Shown: positions 29,935-39,465, counted from the first letter of the stretch. The stretch is DNA of 64,000 nucleotides from CAZAYP01 sp964489425 [NCBI: uncultured Verrucomicrobiota bacterium] (GCA_964489425.1 CAZAYP010000014.1:21522-85521); one strand, 5' to 3'. Made by a program: numbers and translations. Notes: generated by a model not told the origin, from the sequence alone.

Positions 29935-30825
29935 CTATTTAAACATCATGGAAGACATTCCCGAAGACTGCATGCGCAGGAAAATCGGCGTGACAATAAT
30001 AATAAAAACAGCGGGCATGATGAACAGCGCCATGGGCAGCATCATGAGCGAGGGCGCGCGCGCGGCCTGGCGTTCGGCCTTGTGGAAAAGACGGCGACGA
30101 ATATCTTCGGCCTGGATTTTCAGGGTGGTGGAGATGCTGGCGCCCATTTCCGTGCTCTGGGTCACGGCAGTGACCAGCGATTGGAATTCCGGCAATTGCA
30201 CGCGGATGGCCATGTCCCGAAGCGCATCGATACGGTTTTTGCCCAGTTCCATCTGGCGCAGAACCACGCGGAATTCGTCCGCCAATGGCCCTTTCAAGCC
30301 TTCCGCCACCAGGTGGCGCATGGCCGCCGTGAAATCCTGACCGGCCTCCATGGCCACGGTCAACAGGTCAACGGCATACGGCAAGCTCCGGCTCATTTTG
30401 TGCTGCCGCTGCTGCGCCGTGCTGCTGAGCCAGATCGCCGGGTACAACCAGCCGATCCAACCCAGCAATAAGGCGGCCATCAACGTGTAACCAACATTGA
30501 GCGAAACCAGGAATACGAGCAGTCCGCCGGCCAACAAGCCAAACGTGCCGGCCAGCACCTGCAGGCCCCGCACCTCTTTCACGGTCACGTGCACATTGGA
30601 GCAAAGCAGCAGCTTGCTCAGCCGCACAGTCTGCGCCGGATTCGAATTGTGCAGCACGGTATATACAAAGGGGCCCAGCACTTCGATTTCCCGGAAAAAA
30701 ACCTGGAACATGACGGGCTTGGGCTGCTCCACGGCCGTGGCGCGCGGCGCAAACGCGGCGCGTATCCCCATCACCATGAGAAATATCGCAAAAAAAGCGA
30801 CCACCTGGACCAGGATGATTTCCAT
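29935..30825 (-). CDS. tadC: TadC-like inner-membrane platform protein
   Basis: This is a 296-residue type II secretion F-family protein. It has an N-terminal transmembrane helix, two central helices (GLLAGGLLVFLV, AALLLGWIGWLYPA), the cytosolic F domain (LPYAVDLLTVAMEAGQDFTA, VTQSTEMGASISTTLKI, RRRLFHKAERQAARAP) and a final helix (FIMPAVFIIIVTPI). This order is typical of TadC. Its ATG shares a base with the tadB-like stop (TGATG), so the pair is co-translated. With TadB it forms the membrane platform on which the FHA-CpaF ATPase drives pilin assembly. Confidence 0.9.
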   Translation of the reverse strand: MEIILVQVVAFFAIFLMVMGIRAAFAPRATAVEQPKPVMFQVFFREIEVLGPFVYTVLHNSNPAQTVRLSKLLLCSNVHVTVKEVRGLQVLAGTFGLLAGGLLVFLVSLNVGYTLMAALLLGWIGWLYPAIWLSSTAQQRQHKMSRSLPYAVDLLTVAMEAGQDFTAAMRHLVAEGLKGPLADEFRVVLRQMELGKNRIDALRDMAIRVQLPEFQSLVTAVTQSTEMGASISTTLKIQAEDIRRRLFHKAERQAARAPSLMMLPMALFIMPAVFIIIVTPIFLRMQSSGMSSMMFK

Positions 30826-31721
30826 CAGACCTTCACCGTCACGATTTGTTTAATGAAAATGAAACCGACAATCTCCAGCACCACCACGGCGCCAATGGCG
30901 GCCCAGCCCATGGCCGTGGTAACCAGCGGCAGCATCAACTGCTTGTCCACAACCCCGATGATGACGAAAGCTGCTGCCGGCGCCGAGGCCATGGCAATGG
31001 CCTCGAAATTGCCCTGTGCCGTAAGGGTGCGCAATTTCTCGTAAAACTCCGTACGATTGCGGATGGTCTCGCCGATACGATCCAGTACTTCGGAAAGGCT
31101 GCCGCCGGAGAGCATGGTCAGGCGGATGGCCGTTGTCAGCAGATAGACGTCCTCGCCGGGCATGCGCCGGGTCAAACGGGTGAGGGCTTCGGGCAAATCC
31201 ACGCCCAGCCGATACTCCTGCAGCACGAACGTGAATTCTTCCTGGATCGGCCCGGTCATTTCGCGGACAATCATCTCCATGCATTGCGGCAACGCCGCGC
31301 CCGATCGCAACCCGCTGGCCAGGCCCAGGATCAGGTCCAGCAGGCGCGCCTCAAACAACTGCTGCCGATGCTTGATTTTGTGGTTCACCCACATCCGCGG
31401 CACTTGGAACACGACGCCACCGGCGAGGAGGCAGGCGGCCAGCAAGATATATTCGTTGAGCACATTCAGGCCGATTAGCGCCGCGCCCACAAGGCCACCC
31501 GCCACCACCGCCGTTGACCAGCTCACCTGCAACAACCGCTCCGGCGTCGTGAACCGGTAAATAGGGTTGTAGGAGGCTTCTTTGCTGCGGATGTAGGAGG
31601 TTTCGCTGCGCTCATATCCGGCCTGCGCCAAGATCGGCGTGATCACCTTGGCAAGCCAGAACACAGCCACAAAAACCAGCCCCAGCACCATCCAATGCTC
31701 AAAAAATATGCTTATTGGCAT
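30825..31721 (-). CDS. tadB: TadB-like inner-membrane platform protein
   Basis: ATG 31721 is chosen because GAGG stands nine bases upstream; the frame reaches further only through the end of the preceding gene. The 298-residue product has an N-terminal helix (VLGLVFVAVFWLAK), two central helices and the F-domain signature (LLDLILGLASGLRSGAALPQ, RRMPGEDVYLLTTAIRLTM, RIGETIRNRTEF), then two C-terminal helices. Family and order (ATPase, TadB, TadC) are as in other Tad loci. Confidence 0.9.
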   Translation of the reverse strand: MPISIFFEHWMVLGLVFVAVFWLAKVITPILAQAGYERSETSYIRSKEASYNPIYRFTTPERLLQVSWSTAVVAGGLVGAALIGLNVLNEYILLAACLLAGGVVFQVPRMWVNHKIKHRQQLFEARLLDLILGLASGLRSGAALPQCMEMIVREMTGPIQEEFTFVLQEYRLGVDLPEALTRLTRRMPGEDVYLLTTAIRLTMLSGGSLSEVLDRIGETIRNRTEFYEKLRTLTAQGNFEAIAMASAPAAAFVIIGVVDKQLMLPLVTTAMGWAAIGAVVVLEIVGFIFIKQIVTVKV

Positions 31722-31731
31722 GATGTTTTCC

Positions 31732-33465
31732 TCAACACCTGGGCACGAACACATCCATGCTCAACCGCAGGTTGCCCCGCTGTTTAAGCTCTTCCACAAA
31801 ATACGGGATATTGCCGGTTGCGTCGAAATAGCCGCGGACTTTGCCATCGGCTGAAAATCCTTCCTGCTTGTACACAAAAATATCCTGCATCAGGATCACA
31901 TCGCCCTCGCGACCGGTGACCTCCGTGATGTGCGTGATCTTGCGGGATCCATCGGCCAGCCGGGATTGCTGGATAACGAGATTCAGCGCGGACGCCACCT
32001 GCTCGCGGACCGCGCTGGAGGGCAGGTCGTATCCCCCCATCATCACGAGCGTTTCCAGCCGGCCCAGGCAATCGCGCGGATTGTTAGCATGCACCGTGGT
32101 CAGGGACCCGTCATGGCCGGTATTCATGGCTTGCAGCATGTCCAGCGCCTCCGCGCTGCGACACTCCCCCACGATGATGCGGTCCGGCCGCATGCGCAGG
32201 GCATTGACCAGCAAATCCCGGATCGTGATGCGGCCCCGGCCCTCGATGTTGGCCGGCCGCGATTCCAGCCGCACCAGGTTGCGATGGTTTAGCTTCAACT
32301 CCGCCGAATCCTCGATGGTGACCACCCTTTCGCCCAGTGGAATAAACAACGACAGCACGTTCAGCAGCGTGGTTTTGCCCGACCCCGTGCCGCCGGACAC
32401 CACGATATTCTGCCGTGCCCGAACGGCTTCCTCCAAGAACAGCGCAATCTCGGGTGTCATGGACCCGAACTGGATCAGGTCGTCGGTGGTCAGTTTCTTC
32501 TCGGCGAATTTCCGGATGGTGATCGAGGAGCCATCCAGCGCCAGCGGGGGAATGATGGCGTTGACGCGCGAGCCGTCCGGCAACCGGGCATCCACCATGG
32601 GGCTGGCCTCGTCCACATGCCGCCCAAGCGGTTCCACGATGCGTTGGACGATTTGGATCATGTGGCGGTTATCCATGAATTTCGCGCCCGTCTCGTACAA
32701 GCGGCCGCGCCGCTCCACGAAAATACGTTCGGGGCCATTGGCCATGACCTCATCGACGGTTTTATCGCGCAACATGGGGGAGATCGGGCCATAGCCGATC
32801 AACTCATCGTACATCACCTCGCGAAACAACTCCATGTTGGTTCCGCGCGCCAGCTCGTGGCGGATTTCGCGCAGCACCGCATCCAGCGCGCCCCCCAGCT
32901 TGCCGCGGATTTCATCGTCCTGAATGTCGTTTTGCGCCACCTGGGCCAGGTTGAGCTTGCCCAGGACCATCTCGTGGATCCGGCGCTTCATCACCATCAT
33001 TTCCTGGGTGTAAAACTCCACGTACGGCGCAAACTTCTCATCCAACGCCACCGGCGGGCCATCATCCTTGGCCACGCCGGACGACCCCACGGGGAGGGGG
33101 GCGCCGGCCTTGGGCGGTGACGAGACAGCCGGGGCGTTCGGCGGTTGGGGCGTGGCATCCGCCTGGGCGGCCGCTTCGTTGGCCAGAGAAAAAGCAAACC
33201 CTTGATCGCCAAACAGCACCGTTTCGCCGCCGGCCAGCACGCTGGGCGCATCCAGCCTGACCCCATTCACAAAGGTGCCGAAGGTACTGCTCAGGTCATG
33301 CAACACGCACACCCCCTGTTGCGCCTTCAAGACCGCATGTTTGCGCGAGACTTTCTTGCTGCCGAGCACCAGCGCATTATCAGGGGACCGCCCGATAGTG
33401 ACCTCGCCATCCTCCGGTAGTGCGAGAGGCCCCCGGTCCGCGGATTGGGAAATAAGCCAGGCCAT
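31732..33465 (-). CDS. cpaF: FHA-CpaF fusion: Tad secretion ATPase with N-terminal FHA domain
   Basis: This is a 577-residue protein whose ribosome-binding site (GGAGG) overlaps the end of the secretin gene. Residues of about 1-95 form an FHA domain (GRSPDNA, SRKH, STFGTFVNG). After a Pro/Ala linker comes a standard CpaF: the helical N-domain, VDEVMANGPERIFVER, DARLPDGSRVNAIIPPLA, Walker A GGTGSGKTT near residue 357, VVTIEDSAEL, DRIIVGECRSAEALD and the His box TTVHANNP. It powers Flp pilus assembly or secretion. The FHA domain would let threonine phosphorylation of a partner recruit or gate the motor, as FHA proteins do in type VI secretion; that role is inferred. Confidence 0.92.
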   Translation of the reverse strand: MAWLISQSADRGPLALPEDGEVTIGRSPDNALVLGSKKVSRKHAVLKAQQGVCVLHDLSSTFGTFVNGVRLDAPSVLAGGETVLFGDQGFAFSLANEAAAQADATPQPPNAPAVSSPPKAGAPLPVGSSGVAKDDGPPVALDEKFAPYVEFYTQEMMVMKRRIHEMVLGKLNLAQVAQNDIQDDEIRGKLGGALDAVLREIRHELARGTNMELFREVMYDELIGYGPISPMLRDKTVDEVMANGPERIFVERRGRLYETGAKFMDNRHMIQIVQRIVEPLGRHVDEASPMVDARLPDGSRVNAIIPPLALDGSSITIRKFAEKKLTTDDLIQFGSMTPEIALFLEEAVRARQNIVVSGGTGSGKTTLLNVLSLFIPLGERVVTIEDSAELKLNHRNLVRLESRPANIEGRGRITIRDLLVNALRMRPDRIIVGECRSAEALDMLQAMNTGHDGSLTTVHANNPRDCLGRLETLVMMGGYDLPSSAVREQVASALNLVIQQSRLADGSRKITHITEVTGREGDVILMQDIFVYKQEGFSADGKVRGYFDATGNIPYFVEELKQRGNLRLSMDVFVPRC

Positions 33466-33471
33466 GCCCGT

Positions 33472-35085
33472 TTACCTCCACAGGAAGGAGTTGCCGCGCT
33501 TTTCCTTTTCGCGTTCTTCAACAGGCTTGGCAGCCTCTGCTTCGGTCTGCTTGCTTTCCGACGTCAGGGACGGGGTGGCCGACGGCCGTGGCGTGCCCGC
33601 CAGGCTTGGGCTGATCATAATCAGTACCTGGTATTGCTCCTTGCCTTTTTCCTGCTCGGAAAACAGCCACTTCAAAAGGGGAATGCTGCGCAGGTAGGGT
33701 ACGCCTTCGGTAGAGGTTTTCTCGATCAGGCCTTTCATACCCCCAACCACCAGGGTTTGGCCCAGCGGACAGCTGGCCGATGCATGCAGGGTATTACGTT
33801 TCAAATCGTAATCCGTGCCCACTGGCAGCGGGTAGCTCAGTTCCAGATTCATATCCAGCGAAACATTGTTGGGATCCACCAGGCCGCCTTTGATGCTGAT
33901 CATCAAGCCATAGTTGATATCCTCCAACCCGACCGCCTGCGCGGTCGCAACGCGCACCTTCAACGTGCCGCCGCTCTGATAAGAACTCCAGTCCTGGGTG
34001 TCGTTCTTGAAGGTGAGGTGCCCGCGCTGAATAAACCGCCCCGGACCATCCCCCTGGAAAAACGACAACGCGCCCTGCAAGCCGCTGTTTATGGAATAGG
34101 ACCCACTGAATTCACCAGAACTGTTGGGCCCGACCGTACCCCGGAACGCCGCCGCCGTAGTGTCGATGACCATCAGGCCTGCCTTGGCCAGGTTTACCCC
34201 CGCCTGGCGGTACTCGTTGTCGCTGATCCCCACGAAGGCCACTTCCAAATCCAGCATTGTGGGTATGATTTCAACTTGCATCACGAGCCGCACCCGGGGA
34301 TCTTCCTGCTTGATTTCTCCCGCTTTTTCCATGTTGTCCACCACCACCAACCAGGGATGCGATTGCGCCACGCCGCGCAGCCGGCGTTCGTCCGCGGCTG
34401 AGTAAAACCGTGCGCTCAAAATGATCATGTTGCCGGAAAAACGCAGGCGCACCTGGTTCGGCGCCAGCTCCTCTTCCGGTCCCACTACTTCAAAGCCGGC
34501 CTTGGTGAGCGAATCGTTCAACTGCGCCAGCACCTCGGGCGCCGGCCGGAATACGGCCAAGTTCACCACCTTGCCGCCATACATGGCCAGCACCTTGCAC
34601 AACAGCTCCCAATTGGCGATGCTGCTCACCTCGCCTTTTACCACCACGCGGCCCAGGTTCACGCTCAACTCGACTTCGGGCACCGCGTTCAGGTCCTTCA
34701 TGACCGCCCGCATCACGTCGTCGATGTTTTCCACAACCGTGATTTTGATTACCTGTTCCACACCCGCGCCGGTCAGCAGCAAATCCGTGGATCCCGGCAC
34801 TTTGCCGGCGATCTGCACTTTGCGGGAACCTGGCAACTGCGATACCGAGACCACGTTACGATCCACCAGTGAAAACCCGGTGATCTCGAACGGCACCTCG
34901 ACAACCTCCGAGGCGCCCACGCTGACGGTCAGTGTCCGTTCTTCCGTTTGCGCTGCGCCAACCGCTCCGGCCAGCAGCAACCCCACTAGCGTTGCCCAGG
35001 CAACCGGCCAGGCTTTGCGGCGTACCGTCCCCGTGCCTGCCTGTTTTGCAGGGCTGATGGTCTGGTATATTTTCTGTGAGTTCAT
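33472..35085 (-). CDS. cpaC: CpaC/RcpA-type outer-membrane secretin
   Basis: This is a 537-residue protein with a long signal sequence (WPVAWATLVGLLLAGAVGAAQ). The N-domain (LTVSVGASEVVEVPFEITGF, VSQLPGSRKVQIAGKVPGST) is the pilus/MSHA N-terminal domain of CpaC-like secretins, followed by a BON-like domain. The C-terminal secretin region ends with the diagnostic LVVGGMKGLIEKTS, GVPYLRSIPLLKWLF and YQVLIMISPSL. A Lys/Glu-rich tail of about 40 residues is extra. It forms the outer-membrane channel of the Tad apparatus. It lies between cpaB and the FHA-CpaF gene, the usual order. Confidence 0.92.
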   Translation of the reverse strand: MNSQKIYQTISPAKQAGTGTVRRKAWPVAWATLVGLLLAGAVGAAQTEERTLTVSVGASEVVEVPFEITGFSLVDRNVVSVSQLPGSRKVQIAGKVPGSTDLLLTGAGVEQVIKITVVENIDDVMRAVMKDLNAVPEVELSVNLGRVVVKGEVSSIANWELLCKVLAMYGGKVVNLAVFRPAPEVLAQLNDSLTKAGFEVVGPEEELAPNQVRLRFSGNMIILSARFYSAADERRLRGVAQSHPWLVVVDNMEKAGEIKQEDPRVRLVMQVEIIPTMLDLEVAFVGISDNEYRQAGVNLAKAGLMVIDTTAAAFRGTVGPNSSGEFSGSYSINSGLQGALSFFQGDGPGRFIQRGHLTFKNDTQDWSSYQSGGTLKVRVATAQAVGLEDINYGLMISIKGGLVDPNNVSLDMNLELSYPLPVGTDYDLKRNTLHASASCPLGQTLVVGGMKGLIEKTSTEGVPYLRSIPLLKWLFSEQEKGKEQYQVLIMISPSLAGTPRPSATPSLTSESKQTEAEAAKPVEEREKEKRGNSFLWR

Positions 35086-35123
35086 ATGGGGCGCACCATC
35101 CTTTCTTTATTATTGTTGTTTAA

Positions 35124-35900
35124 TTACTGCAAAGTCACTTTGGAATCCGGCTGGATCACCACGGTCTTGGGCCCGGTCATCAACTGTTGAAACGTGAGTT
35201 CATCCACCAGACCAGCGTCCGACCGGCTCAAATTGCTTTCGTCATTAGGCTTGCGCAAGGCCAGCGAGAGGTCTGCCCGCCGTTGTGCCGCTATCAGGGC
35301 CTGCGCCTGCTGGGGCGGCAGCGCCAGGATGATTTCGCCGCCGCCACCATCCATCCCGCCCTGTGAGCCGACAATTTCAAGGACACGTACCCGTGGGAAC
35401 AAGACAAGGGTGGCTTCCTTTTCCACTACCACAGCCGGCGCGGAAATGTCGGCGGATGGCTCGGTAATTTGCACGCTGAAGTGACCGATAATGGCCACCT
35501 CATCACCTGGCTGCACCATGCTGGAAATCCCCTCGCCGGGCAGGGGGAGCGACACCGCCCATTCGCCATCGCCTAATATATTGGCAAGGCTCCGGGAAAA
35601 ACCGACATCGGTCAGCATCACATAGTCATTGGCCGTGATGGGACGCAACGCCTTTTGCGCCAGGATCATTTCTGATCGGCTCCAGTTGATGGCCTGTGCC
35701 GGAACCGCGGATATGGGGATTTCCTTGGGGCGGATCATGTCCCGGGTCAACTCCTGTCCCTGTTGTATGTCCCGAACCGCGGCGACCACGGTTATGGTTT
35801 CTTCCCCGGCCATTTTTTGCGCCATCAGCAAACGTCCCACCGCCAGCACCGCCGCCAATCCCAGCACCACTGCCAATATCAAGGGTATAAAGTTCTTCAT
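35124..35900 (-). CDS. cpaB: CpaB/RcpC-like Flp pilus assembly protein
   Basis: This is a 258-residue protein; AGGTAAGGA precedes the ATG. An N-terminal membrane anchor (LILAVVLGLAAVLAVGRLL) is followed by a SAF-type domain (VVAAVRDIQQGQELTRDMI, ALRPITANDYVMLTDV) and an RcpC-like domain (VQPGDEVAIIGHF, VRVLEIVGSQ, LALPPQQAQALIAAQR). CpaB proteins help the secretin assemble in the periplasm. It heads the second Tad transcription unit, behind the sigma-54-like element at 36006. Confidence 0.9.
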   Translation of the reverse strand: MKNFIPLILAVVLGLAAVLAVGRLLMAQKMAGEETITVVAAVRDIQQGQELTRDMIRPKEIPISAVPAQAINWSRSEMILAQKALRPITANDYVMLTDVGFSRSLANILGDGEWAVSLPLPGEGISSMVQPGDEVAIIGHFSVQITEPSADISAPAVVVEKEATLVLFPRVRVLEIVGSQGGMDGGGGEIILALPPQQAQALIAAQRRADLSLALRKPNDESNLSRSDAGLVDELTFQQLMTGPKTVVIQPDSKVTLQ

Positions 35901-36005
35901 GGTTTCCTTACCTCTTTGTCCTCAACTATATTCTGCCTGCTCCATTCCGATCAAGGCCCGGCTTTCTTTTCGTTCAACCACGGTCCAAAACCTGTATGCA
36001 ATACT

Positions 36006-36021
36006 CGCAGGATTTGTGCCA
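36006..36021 (-). promoter_or_regulatory. Sigma-54-like promoter upstream of cpaB
   Basis: On the minus strand TGGCAC-AAATC-CTGCG has a perfect -24 box and the GC of the -12 box. It shares the preceding GT with the elements at 41578 and 47122 (GTTGGCAC in the first two of these three contexts read by eye). Transcription would start near 35994, about 95 bases before cpaB. No copy of the 17-base enhancer motif was seen upstream, where coding sequence begins. Confidence 0.5.
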
Positions 36022-36079
36022 ACTTGCCATCCATTATGCGTCCGTCGCGCTATTTTTTGTTGTTGGGAACATGCCGGGT

Positions 36080-36526
36080 TCACAGTCCCCCCTGGCCCGG
36101 CTCAGTGCCCCAGGTGAATCCAGTTTCGCTCAAGCCGTTTTCCCACAAAATCAGCAGCACCCGCGCGGCGCCCTTTTGCCAGACGTTAATGGCATAGAGT
36201 GGTTCGCCGCCGTGCCGTCCCGCGCGTTCGGGAATGCGCATCACAAAGTGCCAACCCCCTTGCCGAAACCGCGTGCGGAACGCTTGGTCCGTTGCATTGA
36301 ACCCGCTCCTTACCAAGCCCGTTTCTCGCCATGCTTGCGCGCCGCCTTCCTTCTCCTGAACCACTGCAAAGGGCGGCAGACCTGGGCGATTGGCCTGTCG
36401 CCTGGCCACGGTCCCCATCCGCACCGTGCCTGGCGCGGAGGGTGCCTGGCGAGTCGTCTGCGCGCTAGCCTCAACTGCTAGCATGGCCGCAAGCAGCGCC
36501 CAGCAGCCAGACAACCCAAGCCGCAT
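36080..36526 (-). CDS. Small secreted protein of the Tad locus
   Basis: ATG 36526 lies one base after the preceding TadE-like stop, with GGAG in the end of that gene. The longer in-frame extension merely overlaps it. The 148-residue product has a signal peptide (WALLAAMLAVEASAQ) and a basic, Gly/Arg-rich mature part with two Trp-containing strands (GGWHFVMRIPERAGRHG, GETGFTWG-like end). No family is recognised. Its place as last gene of the pilin operon suggests a periplasmic assembly factor or minor surface component. Confidence 0.65.
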   Translation of the reverse strand: MRLGLSGCWALLAAMLAVEASAQTTRQAPSAPGTVRMGTVARRQANRPGLPPFAVVQEKEGGAQAWRETGLVRSGFNATDQAFRTRFRQGGWHFVMRIPERAGRHGGEPLYAINVWQKGAARVLLILWENGLSETGFTWGTEPGQGGL

Positions 36527-36527
36527 C

Positions 36528-37382
36528 CTATTCGCTCCAGTCTTCATACTGCGCAAACCGATCATACGTGAACACCACGGGAGGCATGGGTGGCTTATCC
36601 ACCTTGGCCAGTTGTTCCTCAGTAATGGGCTGCATTTCCTCAATGTCGGGCCAGTTCTCGTACCGGACGTCCCACCGCCACGGACGGCACATGAAATTGA
36701 ACAAGTCGCCTGCGAGTTGATCGGGATCCCATGTGCGATAGGCCTGCGACCCAAATGGCGTGCGCATCATGACAACAGACCGGGAAGTCAGGGTTGGTTC
36801 TTCCGGGTCGCGCCCGGAAATGGCAACGCCCTCGCCCGGGGGAAGGGCCACGTTGGTACCCAAGGCCGCGGTCCAAAACATGCTCGCCTCAAGCCAAGCC
36901 CGCGTCCATTGCGGCATGTCCATCTCAACCTCAACCCATGCCCCATAAGGATAGGCCCACAGGTCGCCGCGTGTGCCATAATAACTCGTCTCCATATACA
37001 ACCGTTGCTCCCCCGTCTCCTCATCCACAAAATTGGCTGCCATGGGCGTCACCACGTCGAGGTTGGCATAGGTGCCATGATCTGTTGGTGTGGGCGGACG
37101 TTCGTATCGCACATCGCGAACCGTCTGGTTGCCCACCCGGTTACTGGGAAAAAGACAGCTGATTATATCAGCCTTGATGTAGCCCTTGGTTTTTGTATGC
37201 CGGTTTCCGGCATTCCAGGCCGCATACCGGTCAGCGGTCACGAGTTTGCACTTGACGAGGACCAAGTCTCCCAGCCACATGATGATGCCAAGCATGACGA
37301 TGAACAATGCCATGGATATCACCAATTCCATTAGAATGGAACCGCCACGGGTGGCATGGGACAATGGGGTCCGGTCATTCAT
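36528..37382 (-). CDS. TadE-like minor pilin / pseudopilin
   Basis: This is a 284-residue protein with a prepilin-type start: a polar leader ending in Gly-Gly, then SILMELVISMALFIVML, with Glu at +5 after the Gly. The extracytoplasmic part is long and Trp/Tyr-rich (LWAYPYGAWVEVEMD, WTRAWLEASMFW). TadE and TadF proteins are processed pseudopilins that prime the Flp pilus. It overlaps the upstream pilin-like gene by eight bases and is one base from the next gene, so all three are co-transcribed. Confidence 0.75.
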   Translation of the reverse strand: MNDRTPLSHATRGGSILMELVISMALFIVMLGIIMWLGDLVLVKCKLVTADRYAAWNAGNRHTKTKGYIKADIISCLFPSNRVGNQTVRDVRYERPPTPTDHGTYANLDVVTPMAANFVDEETGEQRLYMETSYYGTRGDLWAYPYGAWVEVEMDMPQWTRAWLEASMFWTAALGTNVALPPGEGVAISGRDPEEPTLTSRSVVMMRTPFGSQAYRTWDPDQLAGDLFNFMCRPWRWDVRYENWPDIEEMQPITEEQLAKVDKPPMPPVVFTYDRFAQYEDWSE

Positions 37383-37701
37383 CCACGTTGCTCATGTATT
37401 CCTGGTAAGACCGGGCGGCTTTCATGTCTTCATTGCGATCGGCTCGGCGCATTTTCAGTTCTGTTAAGGCTTTGTCGCTTTGCAGCAGGGTCGCATCGGT
37501 TGCCGCAAACCACCCAGACATCACGCCCCGACTGAAAATAACTACCGCCATTGTGCAAACCGTGGCAATCAACAAAACGATTAGTACGTATTCCATTTTT
37601 ACCGCGCCGGTTCGAGCGGTCCATGTTTCAGCGCGACTAGGTAACATCCGGGCGGGTTCCGGACTCTTGGCATCCATCACTTTTTTAACAGTCTTTTTCA
37701 T
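37375..37701 (-). CDS. Flp-like prepilin with long leader and charged tail
   Basis: ATG 37701 follows GGAGGGTTCA. The 108-residue product has a long basic leader, a processing site with Gly followed by AVKMEYVLIVLLIATV (Glu at +5), and a Lys/Arg/Asp-rich C-terminus (KMRRADRNEDMKAARSYQEY). Flp pilins usually have the GxxxxEY pattern and few residues beyond the helix; the charged tail is unusual. It may be a minor pilin. Confidence 0.7.
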   Translation of the reverse strand: MKKTVKKVMDAKSPEPARMLPSRAETWTARTGAVKMEYVLIVLLIATVCTMAVVIFSRGVMSGWFAATDATLLQSDKALTELKMRRADRNEDMKAARSYQEYMSNVDE

Positions 37702-37740
37702 TGAACCCTCCATTCGACTCCGTTGTGAGTTCGCGGCGCC

Positions 37741-39465
37741 CTAATGTAATATCAGCTTTTTCCTGCTGATGGCGGCCCAGTCCGGCGCGCTCCAGGTTTG
37801 TTCGTTAGGCTTGCCGCTCGCAGGGCCTGCAGACATGCCCTGGGGCGCCCCCTGTACTGCCAGGCTGGCAGCAGCGCCGTCAAACAATGGCTGCCATGTG
37901 CTATTGGCAACCTCCTCTAAAACCTTACCACCGGTTACCTGGTAAAATTGCCCGGTTTGCGCCCATGACCAGGCCCGGTGCAGCGGCAACAAGGTGGCAT
38001 CCCAGTCGGAATTGCACAGATTCTGAAACTTGATCTCGTACTCATTGGTCGGATGGGCTGCGTTTCCCTTGAGATATTCGTCTGAATCGCGGTTTGCCGG
38101 GCGCCATCGCGGCCAATAGGTTGGGTCGTATTTGCCTGTATTCGCTGGGTTTAGATTCTCGCTATTGCCCCAGTAGGGGTTATAGGCGGCCCGGGCTGCG
38201 CTGGCTGTCCACATGAACCGCTGATCGTTATTCACCGTGAAGGCCCGGTACATCCCTTCTTCGCCCCGCCTGCCGAAAAAGTAGAACAAGGGGTTGTTCA
38301 TCCGGCGCGCCACGCCCACCACAATCGTCCCGCGCCTCCCAAAAAAGGACGGGTCTAAGCGATGCGGTATGGGTTGGGCGGTTTGTCGGAAGATTTCCTT
38401 GTATTTATGCTGTTCCAGACCCATTTCTCCAGTTATGTCGATCCAAGTATCATTTGTCGGGGCCAGGCAAGGTATGGGGATACAGACGCCGGCTTTTTCT
38501 TCGTATTTTATCGAATGACGATACCAGCGTGCGACGAGGCAATCATCCTGCTGCTTATACCACCGTTGCAGACCCGACCTCTTTACCCACCACTTGCCCG
38601 TGCCGGGCCCGAACGTCTTCCCTGCGCCACCCCAGTAGCCGCCATATTTTAAAAACCAGTCTTCGTCATGAACAAAAGGCTTCAAGTAGGACACGGCTCC
38701 ATGATCGCCACCATCCTGAAGAAGCACATAGCTGATGTTGGCGCCACCGGCCACGCGATCGTTGAACGTTTCCTTGATATTCTTTTTTAGGGTTTCCTTC
38801 ACTTGGTATTTAATCAAATTAGGTATGTCGTTGATCAGGCGTTGCTGCTCCTTGTTCATGGCCGACTGAATAATATCGTGCAACTTGCCCTTGGGATCTT
38901 TCCCCATCAATTCGGCCCACTTGGCGCTCTGGGCGATGGCCCTGTCCATGGCTCCCATAATTTGCTCCACGGTGACCAGGCGTTCTGGTTCGGAATGACG
39001 ATTCAATTCAATTAAGCTAATATACCAATCGGTCTTGTTCCCACAATCGCTGGCTTCAGCCCACTCCTTAAGATTGTCCTTATCCTCTAGATACTGCCTG
39101 CACACCGCCTCCAGCCAGAAATGCACAATGTAATCCATCTGCATTTTGTTCAGCGTGACATAGAGCCAGGCCATGGCTTGGTTGATGACCGCGATGCGGG
39201 AGAGCACGTCGGCCTGGGCCACGGCGCCGGAATAGGCGGCGGCATCCGCGGCGTTCTGCAACTCGATCCGCTGGCGGATGGTTTCGCCAATGGCATACAC
39301 CGCCATGCTCATCAGGAACAGCAGCAGCATGCAGAGCATGGTCACCGCGAGCACCGCCCCATGCTCATCGCGATACAGTTTGGCGCAGAGATGCAAAGGG
39401 TTGGCCGGGGAATGCCGCCGGTTTGGAAGTCTGGGCGGTGTTGGCATGGTGAGGCCGGAATTCAT
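37741..39465 (-). CDS. tadG: TadG-like pilus-associated membrane protein
   Basis: This is a 574-residue protein starting with a polar leader, HGAVLAVTMLCMLLLFLMSMAV, and the TadE/G-type continuation ETIRQRIELQNAADAAAYSG. That combination is the TadG (DUF2134-like) signature of a single helix followed by a helix rich in Ala and Asn. The large extracytoplasmic part contains a conserved-looking NQAMAWLYVTLNKMQMDY block and many Trp/Tyr residues. No vWA MIDAS motif is visible. It follows the TadE gene by 19 bases. AAGG lies about 13 bases before the start, which is rather far; ATG 39447 is an alternative. Confidence 0.75.
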   Translation of the reverse strand: MNSGLTMPTPPRLPNRRHSPANPLHLCAKLYRDEHGAVLAVTMLCMLLLFLMSMAVYAIGETIRQRIELQNAADAAAYSGAVAQADVLSRIAVINQAMAWLYVTLNKMQMDYIVHFWLEAVCRQYLEDKDNLKEWAEASDCGNKTDWYISLIELNRHSEPERLVTVEQIMGAMDRAIAQSAKWAELMGKDPKGKLHDIIQSAMNKEQQRLINDIPNLIKYQVKETLKKNIKETFNDRVAGGANISYVLLQDGGDHGAVSYLKPFVHDEDWFLKYGGYWGGAGKTFGPGTGKWWVKRSGLQRWYKQQDDCLVARWYRHSIKYEEKAGVCIPIPCLAPTNDTWIDITGEMGLEQHKYKEIFRQTAQPIPHRLDPSFFGRRGTIVVGVARRMNNPLFYFFGRRGEEGMYRAFTVNNDQRFMWTASAARAAYNPYWGNSENLNPANTGKYDPTYWPRWRPANRDSDEYLKGNAAHPTNEYEIKFQNLCNSDWDATLLPLHRAWSWAQTGQFYQVTGGKVLEEVANSTWQPLFDGAAASLAVQGAPQGMSAGPASGKPNEQTWSAPDWAAISRKKLILH

